Part shown: one piece after another, positions 34,859 to 47,792 of the stretch
Layout of the letters: the number at the start of each line of letters is the position of its first letter
How positions within the stretch are numbered: the stretch's first letter is position 1
NCBI GenBank assembly: GCA_033807695.1
Contig: CM066303.1
Coordinates: 2,418,001 to 2,482,000 of the forward strand
Reading direction: 5' to 3'
Length of the DNA: 64,000 nucleotides
From: Daedaleopsis sinensis
Lineage: Eukaryota > Basidiomycota > Agaricomycetes > Polyporales > Polyporaceae
Notes under the pieces: generated by a model
Told to the model about the DNA's origin: nothing
Databases searched by the model: none
What the model saw: only the letters and a program-made list of their open reading frames with translations
Position numbers and translations under genes: made by a program

Positions 34859-37195
34859 TGAGATCTCCCATCACCATGCCGCAAGATGCCGCCGACATCC
34901 GGAGCTCTAGATCTCCTTGGGAAGAGTCCGGACTCCGCAGTCGGCTCCCAAGTCAGCGCAACACTTGTTGACAAGCGCTGAGCGCCTGTTGTCGACGAAG
35001 TAAAAATATCCGGATTTATATCGTTACGTCGGATAGCTTCTTGTGAGATGCATACGGCGCGAATTGCAGCTCGTTGAGCGGCCTGAGGAAACAATCTTGG
35101 CTTGAACCAAGCTTGAACATAGCAGCTTGGGCCGTCGGGGGCGCCCAAGGAGGACCAGGAACCGACGGCGCGTGATGCGATCTCCGGATCGGCACCCCTA
35201 CAAATCCAAGCTGTTGCTAGACAACGATGACATGATAAGTACCGGCATAGCGCGAAAAGGTCCCGGAGGCTGAAGCTCGGCTTGAGTGTCACTGGAGCAC
35301 CGTGTCGAAGGGAAGTACCTGAACTCACATACTTAGTTATGAACTCGACATATTGAAGTCGAGGCTCGCAGTACCAGCCTGAGTGTGTATATTCAGTCGT
35401 CGAGCGTTGACCCTGCTTACAGTCATACATACAGAGCTTGGCGACGATCGTGACTGTCTTATCAATTCGTAGCAACCGCAGGAAGACAGTTTCCGCGCTG
35501 ACGGTCTCAGTGACAAGCAAGTGAAGTGTCTGGCTGGTCGGTACCGGCGGTCACTGGTGGAGGAGAGGAAGAGAAAGTATTAGACGCTCATATCCCTCGT
35601 AGCCACTGCCTCGAGCTGCCAGTGCGACGTTCTCAAAACTGGATGTTGCGAGTATTAACTCGAGCGTTGCTTAACCACCAACACATCGATGAAGATGGAT
35701 GATAGAACTAGCACGCAGATGGAAACATCTAGCTGTAAATGAAGTATCAGTATTCTGCTCGAGGACAACGGTTCAACCTGATGCAGCCTGTGAAGTTCGA
35801 GTTTGACATGATTATCTGCACAGGACACCGGCCGCGGCGGGGGAGCGTCACCTTAAGCTTCTCCAAGTATTCGAGATACATCAGTATCAAATTCCTGATC
35901 CCCTCATCGACATCAGATTGGCCCCCTGCATCCTGTCAATGAACGTTCACACCAGAGAGCGTCAAGCTTAATTAAGCTTCCTTGCAATGCGGCACTCCAG
36001 AGATAGAGGCGCGAGGCGTGGCATTGCCATGATGTATGGCAACCGTAACGAGGAAGACACATACCTACACGACGCAACGATGTTCAGTAAAAATAGCTAC
36101 ACGGAGGACAAACTTTGCTAATATACGCACCCATCTGTCACACTGCGAAGGGTGAGGTGAACTATTGCACGGCCTGCTGCGGGATGCATTAATGCTTACC
36201 CCCGTTGATCATGATGTGATGAAGGTTCAGGAAACGAGAGGCAGACTTGATGTCACCCGCGATGGATGCAGTGCGAGGGAGGCGAGACGCTGCAAGTCGC
36301 AGTGATAGAAGGCGAGGATTCTGCAGCCTTCCGATGGCTATGGCAAGTACTGGGAACCGTACGCGCGACCCTGTTCGTGAGATAGTAAGTACAAATCATC
36401 GGACATGTTACTCATACTATCAGGCGTTTGAGCACACGGAGGTTTGAGCACTTCCGACCTTCAACGTTCAACGTTCGATGTTTAATACTTGTCTAGGAAC
36501 GTCATGAAGGATCCTAGTTGTGTATCATGAGCACTCTGTCAAACACGATAGCTCTGACACGATAGCTTGGATCGCACCCGTCGAAACAGAACTCCCACAG
36601 ACCGTCCTCGCAGCCGCCCTTCGAAGAGACAGCGCATATATAGTCTCACGATGCTCAGCAATTCTAGAGACAAAAGCGCTAGAAACACTAGAAACAGAAG
36701 TGAAGCAACTGCGCGACGGACTATTGTCAGCGACAGGAGGACGAGGACGCATAGCTCCACGTACCGCAGAGTTGGAGGCCGCGAGACGTTCGGCTCGGTG
36801 GACGTGTCATGGTGTTGTCGTTTCTGCCACGACCAGACGCAAGGCTCTTAAATGTTCCTTGCACACTCATGCTGCGATTTACCTCGCAAATCCGGTGTTG
36901 ATTCATTGCATGCAACAGCTGGGTCGTCTTCTAATGCTCTTATGGCTGCGAGTACTAGATAGACCAGATAGAACTGCTCTTCCCAAGACGTTCGTAGCCA
37001 CGCATCTGCCTACGAACAGCGTATAAGAATTATACCGGCGATGTCAAGTAGATTCGGACATACCTCATCACGCCAAGGTCCCCGAGATAGCTCACCGTCA
37101 AGCCTCATTCCAGCTACTGCTCTTGCTGAATCGGAACAGCAATGATTACTCGGTACTCGCAACCACTCAATGATGTACAGTCAGCCGACCACATT
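34859..37195. other. Gene-poor interval between four-helix genes C and D
   Basis: 2.3 kb. A 222-codon minus-strand frame (34852-35520) has no ATG near its start and no domain. Frames at 36520-37026 are equally unsupported. Nothing called. Confidence 0.45.
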
Positions 37196-37931
37196 CTAGA
37201 CGAAGATCGATGACTTCTTTCTCTTCTTTGGAGGAGGCTTGACAGAAGATGTCCAGATCGGCACTCCCTGTCTTGAACTGTGCACAGCGACCAGGAGCAG
37301 CACGAGGACGTATACGAGCACTATGGCATACCCCGGTCAAGGGCGACTACGCACGATCACAAGCGAAGCGAACTCACGGATACTGCCTGTTATGATGGAG
37401 AAGATCGCTATCGGCTCCTGATTCTCGCAGGGTATGCCGGAGGTCTCGCCCGCGGAGCATCCGGACCCCCGCAGGAAGGTCAGAGCCCCGACCGAGATCC
37501 AAGCTACGCAGTATACGACTGTGGTTGTCGTCATTAGCCCAGATCCAGATGCCAAGCTGTAAGATAACTCACGCAAGACAACAGCTTCTCCGCGGATAGA
37601 GACGGGAGCGGAGATGCAATCCCGCAGTACACTGCCGTAATTCAGGTATAGGAATCACTGTCTTCTTTGAGCGGAGGATTGTGCACTTACGCGAAGAGCA
37701 CCGAAATGAGCGTGAAGACGGGAAGTACTATAGCAATCCGGGCGAACAGCATGTACATGCCGTCGGTGAAGATGGGCACCGGGTGGCTAGTAGCACGGAC
37801 ACTCAGCTCAAACACCACCAGGGCGAATGAGATTGTCGCGACTGTGAACGACGTCAGCCTGGAAGGCACGGAGGAGTCGGGGAGCTCTACACACCAAACG
37901 ATACGATGCGGAAGACGTACAGCCAATTCAT
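37196..37931 (-). CDS. Four-helix membrane protein, family copy D
   Basis: Starts MNWLYVFRIVSF at 37931. Helix 1 is LTSFTVATISFALVVFEL, helix 2 MLFARIAIVLPVFTLISVLF, helix 3 VYCVAWISVGALTFL, and helix 4 begins IAIFSIITGSI and continues LVYVLVLLLVAV after a splice. The Cys pair loop is shorter (GSGCSAGETSGIPCENQEP). The C-terminus is strongly basic (KPPPKKRKKSS). It is the most divergent member but keeps intron order and the phase-1 last intron. The first donor is ambiguous among overlapping GT sites (37,892-37,898). A TATATA element lies about 75 nt upstream. Confidence 0.68.
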
Positions 37932-38006
37932 CTTCAGGGAGGACCAGCTCGCCCAAGAGACCATGGCAGACATCGAGACACTGACAGTGCACTACCCACT
38001 GAAAGC

Positions 38007-38014
38007 ATATATAA
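38007..38014 (-). promoter_or_regulatory. TATA box of four-helix gene D
   Basis: Minus strand reads GTTATATATGC, about 75 nt upstream of the ATG at 37931. Confidence 0.5.
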
Positions 38015-39268
38015 CGTCGTCACCACGCTCCGCGTCGCAGTCTCGCCCTCGAGCTAAAGGCCAGAAGTTACGGGGTGCAGTTGTACTGAACAGGTTCTCG
38101 ACGGCATTCTAAACGGCAGTGCTCTCTAAATGAACGGACACAACGTCAGCAATGACATCGGAGGAGGCATAACCGAGGCCCGAGACTCCTGACCATCTAG
38201 TATACTCCCTTATCCGCCCAGTTAAAGGCGATTTTCCCTTTGACAGAACGCCGTACGGCCTTCTGACGACTGACGGCTGCAGTGTTATCGCGCACGCGAA
38301 GCTAGATGCCGGCGCGGCGGGTCTGGGAGCAGGCAACGAGGATAGCTGACGTTTTGCCGTCTGTAGAGTTATCAAGCTTCCTCTGCTTCTATCAACGACG
38401 AGGACGCACGGGTATCGCGGCCAGTTGAGCAGCCTGGGATCCTGGACACGTTCGATTTCCCAAGGACGCGGATCATATGCATCATGCACTCACCATAGCT
38501 CACTGTGACTTACCATATTCAGTGTTGTTACGAGACGTCGCGCTCAAACTGGGAATGGGTGTATGTACGAGCAGCGATGAGCCTCAGGTGCGTCGCGCAA
38601 GGCCCGGAAGTTGGCAAGTCGACCGCGTGTCTTTCGAATGAGTCGGATGGTCTGGCGATGGCGCAAGTATGCACGACGGTTGGCCAGATAAGACAGGTCA
38701 AGCATAAAAGAGCAGTATGGTTAAGCTCAAGCGTAGTATGCGCATACCTGAGAGCGAGGTCGAGGTTCGTGTTATCCAAGACTGAGGGAAGAAGCGCCGT
38801 CTCCATTAATGGCATGCCGGCGCTCGGCCCCGAGTCCCGCATGCCAACTTACTCACTCAACGTTTGACGCGCGGACGCGCGGACTCAGAGGTGAGAGAAG
38901 AGGAGAGAAATATGGTGTCAATTGACACCCATAATGATAGTAAGATGGCAACAACAGACCCAATCGCAACTGCTACAGCTATTAAGTACATAAGTACATC
39001 TCTAGCTCCCGCTGGCAGAACAGGTATAACTCAGCTCCGGGACCGCCTACATCATCTACACCGGAAAGATTACTTTTAGTCAGAGTGTGTGCATTAGATG
39101 CAGGTATCTACGCGCGTATGCAAATGATCATAGCAATAAGCAAAAAGCAGAGAGCAGAGAGCACGTCCGAGTCGTCAAGTATATCGTGAGCGGTGCGGTT
39201 GAATGCACCCGTGCACGCAACGACCGAGTATAAGATGTAGCATAGGGACCTCGAAGATCGTCCAGAGC
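38015..39268. other. Intergenic between four-helix gene D and the permease
   Basis: Frames at 38109-38489 (-) and 38505-38867 (+) carry no domain. No model supported. Confidence 0.45.
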
Positions 39269-42140
39269 TCAGACGGCGCCGGGCTGAGGCTTCTCGTGGC
39301 GCACGCCCGCGACGAGGATGTCCTCCGCAGTGTCGAGGTCGGTCCGGTTCGACTGAGGGCCTGTGTAATGCTTGCGGCCGCCGACGGCATACCACACCCT
39401 GTTGCGCAAAAAGGACAGGCCCCTCCGTCAGTCGCGCGAAAGCTTGGACAGTGGATGGGCGACTTACAGAGAGAGCAGGATGACCCCGCCAGTGATTGGC
39501 TGAGGTAGAATGCGCGTGTCAGATTCCTTCCGTGTACCAGTGATTAGAGCGAGTGCAGCTCACCGCAGCGTAGTTCATCGTCTCCGCGGTCACGGGCAGG
39601 ACCGTTGGGAGCGCAAAGATGACGCAGACAAAGCACGTCCAGGCGATGCATATCACGTTCGCGGCCCATCCGACGATGCCGTCCCCCATGTAGAACGGTC
39701 CTGGCACGAACTCGACCTCGGGATGGTTCCTGTACCATCGGCGGCTGCAATAACATTCACGTTCGAAGGTACACCCCGATCAATAAGGAAAGGATACGTA
39801 CCATATGATCGGGATGATGTATGAGAGGTCCAGCGCCATCGCGGTCATCGCAAAGACGGCGTTCAGCGCGATCGGGCTCGCGAGGTCTAGTAGCCCGGGG
39901 AGGACGCTGAGGAACACGACGATCCACACGGAGCGGACCGGGGTCTGGGACCACGTCGAGATGTACCCAAAGAAGCCGCGATCGGGGAGGCCCTTATCGC
40001 GGCTGAACGCATACACCGTGCGCGACGCGGCCTGCAGGGCGGTCTGGCAGACGAAGAACGCGGTGAAGCACACCGGCACCCAGATGACGAGCGCGGCGGG
40101 CTTGCCCATGCGTAGGACCATGATCTACGGTAAGGACTCAGCACCGGTGCGTCGAAGCTCAGGTAGCAATGGTCCTGCGACGTACATGCAGGAATGCGTT
40201 GTCAGAGACGTAAGCCACCTCACTGAGGGCATCGCTGAATTGTCGGACACGATCATTAGCGTTCAATTCGATACGACAGATTCAAATAAGTTGTATACGC
40301 ACAAAGGTCCGGAGCAGAGGACCAGGACGATGTTCAGAAGCCATCCAATAAGTCCCGTTCCGATGACTGCAGCACAAGTTAGGATGAACGTTCGCAACGC
40401 CAATGGAGAGAAGGCGCGTACCCGCAATGAAAATAGCAGAAGGAGCCGCGTACGCAGCGCGCTTGACCTCTTCCCTGCAGTGACGTCAATTGCTGGATCC
40501 AGATGGACTTCTATGACTACGGCGGCACTTACGAAATGTGTGCGGTGGCATCATAATCCTGGAACAGGGCATACCAAAAAAAAGGATGAGTACAACGAAC
40601 CTGAGCATTGTGTGCAGTGACGTACAGTCATCTGAGCAGAAAATCCCGAGTTAGCTGAGCATATCGATAGCTTTGAGCGAGCTGAAACGTACCGTCCATT
40701 GAACACTGAGCAGACCGAAGAGGAACGCGATCCCGTTGTTCCATCCGCCGGTCTGGTTGATGAAGCCCTCACTGCCGAACACGTAACTAGCAGGGTGCAT
40801 CTCACTACGAGGGGTCGTCGCGAGAAGCACGATAATGATAACTTGCAGATGGAGGTTAGATTATTAAGAGACACGCGATACGATCGAACACGCACTAAAA
40901 GTAGCACCAAGATTCACGAAAACGAAACCTGACGTCAGGCGCGCGAGTTGCCGCGTCGCGAGACAGTTCTATCAAGAAATGGGATGTGAGCTCGACTTGG
41001 GTGCGCTTCAAGGTAACAAGATGTGAACTGACCAGGATGCCATGAACAACGAGAAGGCCAGCAAAAAGGCCCACACTCTTTCCGGGAGTGATATCGAAAT
41101 CGCCGTTCTGTATCATTCCTCCGTAAGACCTCACTGTGATTCGTCTTTGCATTTTCGCAGACTGACCTTTCCGACTTTCACCGCTGCCCAAATCATGTTG
41201 GACAGACCGAACTCGGTCGAGGAGAACCCCAGAATTTGTCCAAGAATGTTCAGCCAGCCGACGACCCAGCCGACGATAGCACGCTGATTGCGTGGGACGA
41301 GCTGCGCGGACGCAGTATACCTGGAAGAGTCTTATCAGCAGGAGCCCTCATGACCATTTGATTGAGCGTAACTGACAGTCCGCCGCAAGTGGGGAACGCG
41401 CTGACGATCTCAGCAATGCTAGCACCTGTGTATTTGTCAGTTCACACGCAACCCCATTACATATACGACGTCAAGGCAGTTGATGGAGCGATTGTGTCCG
41501 CGCTGAGCTGAATGGCAGCTCACGGGGTGCGCGACAGGATTCCAGCAAGCGAACGGGGTAGTATCGCCCCATCGCGAGATCGCGCGGCTGAAATGGCGCA
41601 CTGCACCCACTCAGGACTGGCAGAACTCTGTAGAAGCGAGTTTGCCAGACGCCTGGAGGCCATTTGGAGACGAGAGCCTTCAGGTGACCGCTGCGCTATG
41701 CCAGAGAGGAGTGGAGGTGGGTAACTCTTGCGTTACTCCGACCACGGCGGAGCGAGGAAGGCAGACGGCGCAGAGCCGCATGAGACCGGAGGCGATACGC
41801 ACCGAGCGTGAAGCACATTGCAGCACCCAGAATCCAACACCATGTCACGGAGGCGGGACCTCCGAGGGTCAAGGGAGTGTTGAAAGTCGTCGCAATACTT
41901 GAGCAGAGACCCATGATACTAAACGCAAAGCTGATCTGGAAGTCTGTGAGCCTCCAAGCTCGTCCTAAAGGTGCATGCACGTACCGTCGCGACATTGGAG
42001 AACTCGCGCTTGAAGGAGGGGACATAGCCGATCTCGAGGAGCTTCTTGTCGTCGTCGAGAGAGCTAGCGGTGCCCACAGAACGAGCATCTGCCTGTGCCT
42101 CCTTCTTCTCCTGCTGGATGGTGGGGGTCGGCGTGGACAT
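39269..42140 (-). CDS. Amino acid/GABA-type permease (APC superfamily)
   Basis: A multi-exon transporter of about 530 aa. Start at 42140: MSTPTPTIQQEKKEAQADAR. The N-terminal core reads LLEIGYVPSFKREFSNVAT then SFAFSIMGLCSSIATTFNTP and GASIAEIVSAFPTCGGL. Central parts include FINQTGGWNNGIAFLFGLLS, DYDATAHISEEVKRAAYAAP (the conserved E-E-V-K-x-A motif of eukaryotic ACT/GABA permeases) and IGTGLIGWLLNIVLVLCSGP. The large exon 40121-39780 encodes FFVCQTALQAASRTVYAFSR then DKGLPD. The C-terminus is RTDLDTAEDILVAGVRHEKP, ending QPGAV. Twelve helices are expected, in plasma or vacuolar membrane. Closest known type is Uga4/choline-GABA permease. Most introns are short, but one (41802-41426) is 377 nt. 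Confidence 0.93.
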
Positions 42141-42642
42141 GATGATGGCCGGAAGGAAGGACGAGCGGGACAGATAACGCTCGCGCGGACAGATGGATAC
42201 ACTTTGCCGTCGCGTGCCAAGGGTCATAAATATGGTGAAATTTCGCGTGGCGCAGCGTGGGTGATCGCGATCGCGATCCAAGCTCGACGCATCTTCCCCT
42301 GCCAACACCCGTAAGTCTCGGATCTGAGGTTAAGGCCCAGGATGCGACTCGGAGGAGCGACTCGAGCGACTCAGCGAGTTTGTTCAAGGCTGTTCAACGG
42401 ACGTTCACGTAAATTATTTTCTCCTCCTACTGACCGGGCCGCCTGGGCCCGCGACGCGTTCAATCACGACGCACGTGTGTCACGCCGTGACTTTGTCGCA
42501 TCTCACCTGTCACACTCACTGGGAAGCAAGCGTGAGATTGGACGCGTTGATGGTTGAACTTGTTCGTTTCGCATCCTCGCGAGCTGCTGGTCAAGTATTT
42601 GCCCCGTTGAGTTTCCGATCTCTTCTCAGTACTCTCCTTACG
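42141..42642. other. Divergent promoter region of permease and kinase-like genes
   Basis: About 500 nt, containing a palindromic GATCGCGATCGCGATC run at about 42261-42276. No TATA box in a convincing position. Confidence 0.45.
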
Positions 42643-44235
42643 ATGGGTGATGCCTCAGATCTAGAAGTCTCGCGTGGAAAATTGCCCAATGTGAGTCCCC
42701 GGCAAATAGAGGTTTAATACTAAACTTATTCGACAAAAGCTGTCTTGTAAAGTCGAGTCAGATGGCTATATCATCAATCAGTATGACGAAGGGATATCTT
42801 TCTGGACAGCCTACAAGCTATGGCTTGCCGAACGTGGCTTTTCTCTATACGAAATCAAAATCACACAGTCGACTCACGGACTCTTCGAATTTTCAACGTG
42901 GTTTCCTCCTACTGTCACCACTTCCGCACCACTCCCGTTTGCCATCCGCCTTGAAAATAGCCTCGAGTCTCCTCCAGGCCAAACTATTGGGGTAGTGTTT
43001 CCTGCTCATCAGGGTCTGAGAAACATCCTGAAAGACCCATTTTTAGAACAAGTACGCTCTCGCGCAGGACTCCGTGGGACGTGATGTGTTCATCAAGCTA
43101 GTAATGAAAACATCAGTCGAATACCACATCAATCGGTCTCTTCTAGAGACCTACGAACTTTCTAACACTACCACCTTTCCCTGTATGCTCATGCCCGTCG
43201 CCATGTTGGATTCCCCGCACGACTTCGCATTCATGGTTACTCCCTTGTACGTCACCAATCACTTCACCCAGGATCAAGCACGCACTAACTATATGATGAA
43301 GATGGAGTGTCTGTCCGAACCCCGATAAGTTCGATACTGTTGGCCAGGTTCTATTGTACATCAAATGTCTTTTGACGGTGCGCGGCATGTCGACGCCCAA
43401 AAACGCTCTCTAATAGTAGTCGTATCCAGGCACTATCCTTCCTTCACAAATACCGGATAGCGCATCGCGTGAGTTTTTACCGATGATCTTGTCTGTACCC
43501 ATCCAACGCAGCCGCACATAGGATATCAGCCAACACAATGTCCTGATTAACGGATATTGTCCCGAGCGTTCCCACAACGGGATCCATGGCAGCGTGGTCA
43601 AAGAACATTTACACTCCGCAAACGTCACGTTCTGTCTCTTCGACTACGATCTCTCTATCCAGCTTCCCCGCGATACCCCACTGGACACGTGCCGTAGACC
43701 CAGGGAGGAAGTGTATCGTGGTTCTCCGATATTCCATCCCCGGGATTGCGTGTTAGGCCCGGTGGACTATAACCCATTCGCGTTTGATGTGGGATGCCTC
43801 GGCATGATGTTTCTGTATGACTTTACGGTGCGTCTTACATTGATACCACTAGTACGCTGTCAGAAGGCTGACCGATATATCTCTGCACAGAGTGCTATAC
43901 CTACCGTCCCACTAATCGCTCCTCTATGCGCCAGCATGACGACACATATTGTCGAACAGCGCTTCACTGCAGCACAAGCGCTATCCTTCTTCGACACTCA
44001 CGCCAAGCTCATATCGGAGGAACAATTGGGCGCAAAAGTGACACTCGAGCCCTCGTCCGAACCGATGCGGAACCCAGAAATCTATTGGTCATTGCTCAGC
44101 TCCGAGGACCGCCAGATCTTCAAGAGCTATCAAGTGCCACCGAGGCCGTGGTGGCATCGGTTGCTTCTTCGAATTGCCACCACGTCGTTCGGCTGGAGAC
44201 TTATTGTTTTTGTGCGTCGCACATTCGGTATCTAG
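42643..44235 (+). CDS. Fungal protein-kinase-like protein
   Basis: Several exons. Start MGDASDLEVSRGKLPN (42643-42690), then from 42740 ISFWTAYKLWLAERGFSLYE, the head motif common in agaricomycete kinase-like proteins. The kinase core follows: lysine strand DSVGRDVFIKLV, gatekeeper area MLMPVAMLDSP, helix YRIAHR spliced (GTGAGT...CATAG) to DISQHNVLIN, giving an intact HRD-xxxx-N catalytic loop, then LFDYDLSIQLP where DFG is replaced by DYD, then DYNPFAFDVGCLGMMFLYDF (the DxxxLG helix). The large last exons end PWWHRLLLRIATTSFGWRLI then FVRRTFGI. Members are of unknown substrate. Some lack activity, but the key Lys, HRD Asp, Asn and metal-binding Asp are all present here. The exons at 42,990-43,080 and 43,230-43,420 are uncertain. 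Confidence 0.8.
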
Positions 44236-45466
44236 GCGAGGATTTTGGATCTCTATCATTACAGTCCCGCGAATAAACATCTATCCCAATGTGCTCTACG
44301 CTCATCTTCACTGGGACTCCGATGTTCCATCGCAGATTTTCTCATTTCTGGCCGACGCCCATACACCACGAGGCCGTTCGAGATATCCTGTAACGTGCGT
44401 CGTATCTCTCCATCGCTTGTTAGCTGGCATCTGCACATCCGCAATCCACGCCAACGCCTAGTACCCACGAAGAAGTTTCGTACAGTTAATGGCGGGGGGT
44501 AGCAATGTGCTCAACGATGCGCGTTCTCGCGCCGCCGCACTGTCTCCGATCACGCCTGTCTTATACGTCACCGTAACCCTGGTCAGACCAAGAACCTGTC
44601 AACGTGAGGCCCGCATCTCCCTTCGAATGTTAGCGTGCTGATGCGACATGACAGGCTCCTGGCGCTGACTCTGAGCTACAGCGCCACAGTCTTCTCTCGC
44701 TTGACAACTCGGAGCCTGAGCTCGCAATGTAGGGCAGGTATTGTGCGTGAACCGTTGATTACCCACGAAGTCTCAGCCCCGATATAGCAGCGTTGGGACC
44801 CTTCGGACCTACCTCTTGACATACTTGTGAGTCTGGATCATATTGCAGCCGTCAGGGCGGCGACAGCTAACATATGTTGAAGTTTGTTCTCTCACTCGGG
44901 CTCCGAATATGCCCCTGGCTTCCGCGACGCTTGTTCCAGATATCGTTTTAGGCTTCTTCGGAGAGCCGTGGTGCGCAGTATCTGATAATGCAATATCTGA
45001 TAAGATGCGAACAGTGCACCCACGATCGGGGTCTATAGCAAGGCCGCCGCACACAAGCCTCTACTAGACAGGTCGAACGACTCTAGTATTCCTCCCGTTA
45101 TGTCCTTACAATCCCTGACGGCTTCGAACCGGCTTCACAGGGTACACAGCAGCACGAATCGACGCCAATCCCTAAAGGCTTGGCGTCCACTTCCTATGCG
45201 CAAGCCACTCTCACGTTTGAAAGCAGTTGGAAGAGCGGGGCCCAGCACGCGCGGTAATCCTCCCACCACGTCCGTGCACGCCCCCGAGGATGTCTCACCC
45301 TGTGTCTATTCCTGCGTCGATCCCACGGCTTCGCGTCTCATGCATTATCAGATAAGATGAGGGGGAGGAGGACGGAGAGCGCAGAGGTGCCCCCCTCCCC
45401 CTTGGCGATCCTTCTCCCTTCCTTCTCAGCCCTTCCTGGTGCCTGTGCATCTTAACTCTATTGCCC
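44236..45466. other. Intergenic between kinase-like and MFS genes
   Basis: 1.2 kb, no supported gene. The last 60 nt are pyrimidine-rich before the MFS start. Confidence 0.5.
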
Positions 45467-47754
45467 ATGCAACGCACGACGAGCGCGGAGAAGTCTCCCG
45501 TCGGGGAGAAGGCCTCCGTCGACATGCACGACAATGGCTCCAGCCAGGGCGGCGAGGACGCGCCCGCACTGGGCTACACCACGTCTAAGCAAGCTACAAA
45601 GCGGCAGTTGCCCTTTGGTTGGCAGCTTGTCATGATCATTCTGACGTGCTTATGTACATGTACGTGTGGTCTGCGGCGCGACGTTGCTCGAGGTGCTGAC
45701 GGACCGTATTCACAGTCGGGAACCACTGGTCAAATGTACGTGCATGCTAACGAGGTAGTTATCGGATGTGCGGCTAATCTTTCCTGTCTTTTAGGGTCTC
45801 ATCGTGTTGGTGTCCTTAGTCGCCGGACGTGACCATCATTCCGCTGCTGACAACCTACCCACAGGTCGCTGAAGACCACGATCATCAAGGAGACTCATAT
45901 CAACAACTCCCAATTCGCTACCCTCGTGAGCGCCATCTTCTCTTCATTTTCCTATGGCTAACAAGAGTACTCACTGCGGGTCGTGCCGCCCAGGTCGCTG
46001 TCACTAACCTTGTCAATACGTTCCTATGCATCGGCCTCGGGTTCTACATCGACAAGTTCGGCGGTGCCGTCATGTCCGTTATTCTCGCAGGTTTCCACCT
46101 CTCCGGCGCCATGGTCATGTCCGGCGCGGCGACGAACAACCTCAACAGCTACCCGCTGCTCATCGTCGGCAAGGTCCTCGCGGCCATCGGCGACGGCTCG
46201 CTCGACAACGCCCAGCACCGGATCTTCTCGACGTACTTCGCTCCCGGGAAGGGCTTCGCGTTCTCCATCGGTACGTTCTCCCCCAATCATCATTCTACAC
46301 GCGCGCTGACCCCAGGCGACACTGTCACACAGGCGCGATCTGGGGCGTCGCGAACCTCGCGCAGTTCACGGGCCAGTCGACGGCGAACGTGATCGCGCAG
46401 AACCTCGGCTCGTACGCGTGGGCGCTGTGGATCAGCTCCGTCATCGCGCTCTTCTCGTTCGGGTGCGCGGTGACCGTCTTCTTCCTCGACCGCTACCTGC
46501 GCGCGCGGTACAACGTCACGGACCAGACGAGCGGCCTCCGCCACACCGGGCAGACGAAACGCGGGACGTTCAACATCCGCGCGGTCCGCCACCTCCCGGT
46601 CTCCTTCTGGCTCGTCGTGCTCTTTGCGATCTTCGAGAACGCCGGCGTGCAGTCGTTCGTGTCCATCTCGACGTGGGTGTCCTGAAATGTGGTCGCGCTC
46701 GGTGTGCGACGTGCTGAGCGTTTTGTGCAGGCAATTCGCGCAGCAGCGGCTCAAGAAGGGCGCGGTAATCGGCGGCTGGGTGTCCAGCTTCTACTTGCTG
46801 CTCCCTGCCTGCCTGACACCGTTCCTGGGTATCTACATCGACTTCTACGGCCAGCGGATCGGCTTCCGTAAGTTCTATAAGATACAGTCCTCTGCGCCTT
46901 CATTCAATTCAACTCACGCATTTTTGCCGCAGTCTTCGCCTCTGGTGTTACCTTCCTGATCTCTATGCTGCTCCTCAAGTTCTCGCACTCGGTGCCCGCT
47001 TTCAGTATGTCGACCATGCTTAAGCGAACGGGGTCTGTACTAATCATTGTGTGCAGTTGCTGCGTACATCTTCTATGCGCTCTCTCAGGTAAGTAACGAC
47101 CGCACGGAGCAGCAATCAACCTCTTGACCAATATTTGGCGCAGTGTGTCACCCCGGCCCCTCAAGTCGAAATCATCCGGAGCATCATCCCCGACCCGAAG
47201 TATTTCGCAACCGGGTTCGCCATCAAAAGTCAGTGTCTCTCAAGGAACTCCTCACCGTATGTCACGTTTCTAACGCACTCCCAGAGTCCGTCGTTCAGGC
47301 TTCCATCGTCATCATCACCACCGCGGCCGGCAAGCTTCAAGACCTATCGCCCACAGACTCGCTCGACCCTGCCGTCTCGCTCTGGCTCGCCTACGCGTTC
47401 ATCTCCGTCGCCGTGTCGGGCTTCATGCTCGCCATGTCCTACGGCGCGCCGAACTCGCTCCCCGCCGCGCGCCTCTCGCAGATCGCGCCGCGCCGCATGC
47501 CCGCAGAGATCGAGAAGCTCGCAGCCGCGCAAGGCATCGTCGTGCACAAGCCCGACCCGGAGGACGAGGACGCACCTGGCGAGCTCAGGGTGAAGGAGAA
47601 GCTGCTCAAGTCGCCGAAGCCCCGCAGCGAGGTTCTGAACTGGGCGTACATGGCAGTCGCGCTCGGTATCATCTTCATTGGGTGGATCATGTTTGGGTTG
47701 GGTGTTGGCTGGGGCGTGCACGGCAGGGTCATCGCTGGTACCACCGGCGAATAG
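45467..47754 (+). CDS. MFSD1-like major facilitator superfamily transporter
   Basis: Multi-exon, about 560 aa. Start MQRTTSAEKSPVGEKASVDM, a hydrophilic N-tail, then QLPFGWQLVMIILTCLCT. Tiny exons follow: 45716-45735 (20 nt) and 45795-45805 (11 nt), which with the next exon read FGNHWSNGLIVSLKTTIIKE. Core: TFLCIGLGFYIDKFGG, VGKVLAAIGDGSLDNAQHRI, TYFAPGKGFAFSI then GAIWGVANLAQFTGQSTANV, LLLPACLTPFLGIYIDFYGQ, YIFYALSQ and QASIVIITTAAGKLQD. Two six-helix halves are present. A cytoplasmic C-terminal segment precedes a last helix (ALGIIFIGWIMFGLGVGWGV). The motif with G-SLDNAQ aligns with the MFSD1 group of lysosomal/vacuolar transporters, a comparison made from memory of the family. Substrate not known here. 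Its 3' flank is the left arm of a large foldback. Confidence 0.88.
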
Positions 47755-47792
47755 GACCTGTACGACGTTATGGTTTCCTATACGAATTTGTT

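Noticed and set aside
34852..35520. 222-codon minus-strand open frame
   Set aside because: Opens with a TTG, has no recognisable domain or helix pattern, and overlaps the promoter of four-helix gene C.
42261..42276. GATCGC palindromic run as an operator site
   Set aside because: It is a short simple repeat between divergent genes; no known fungal factor site was recognised.
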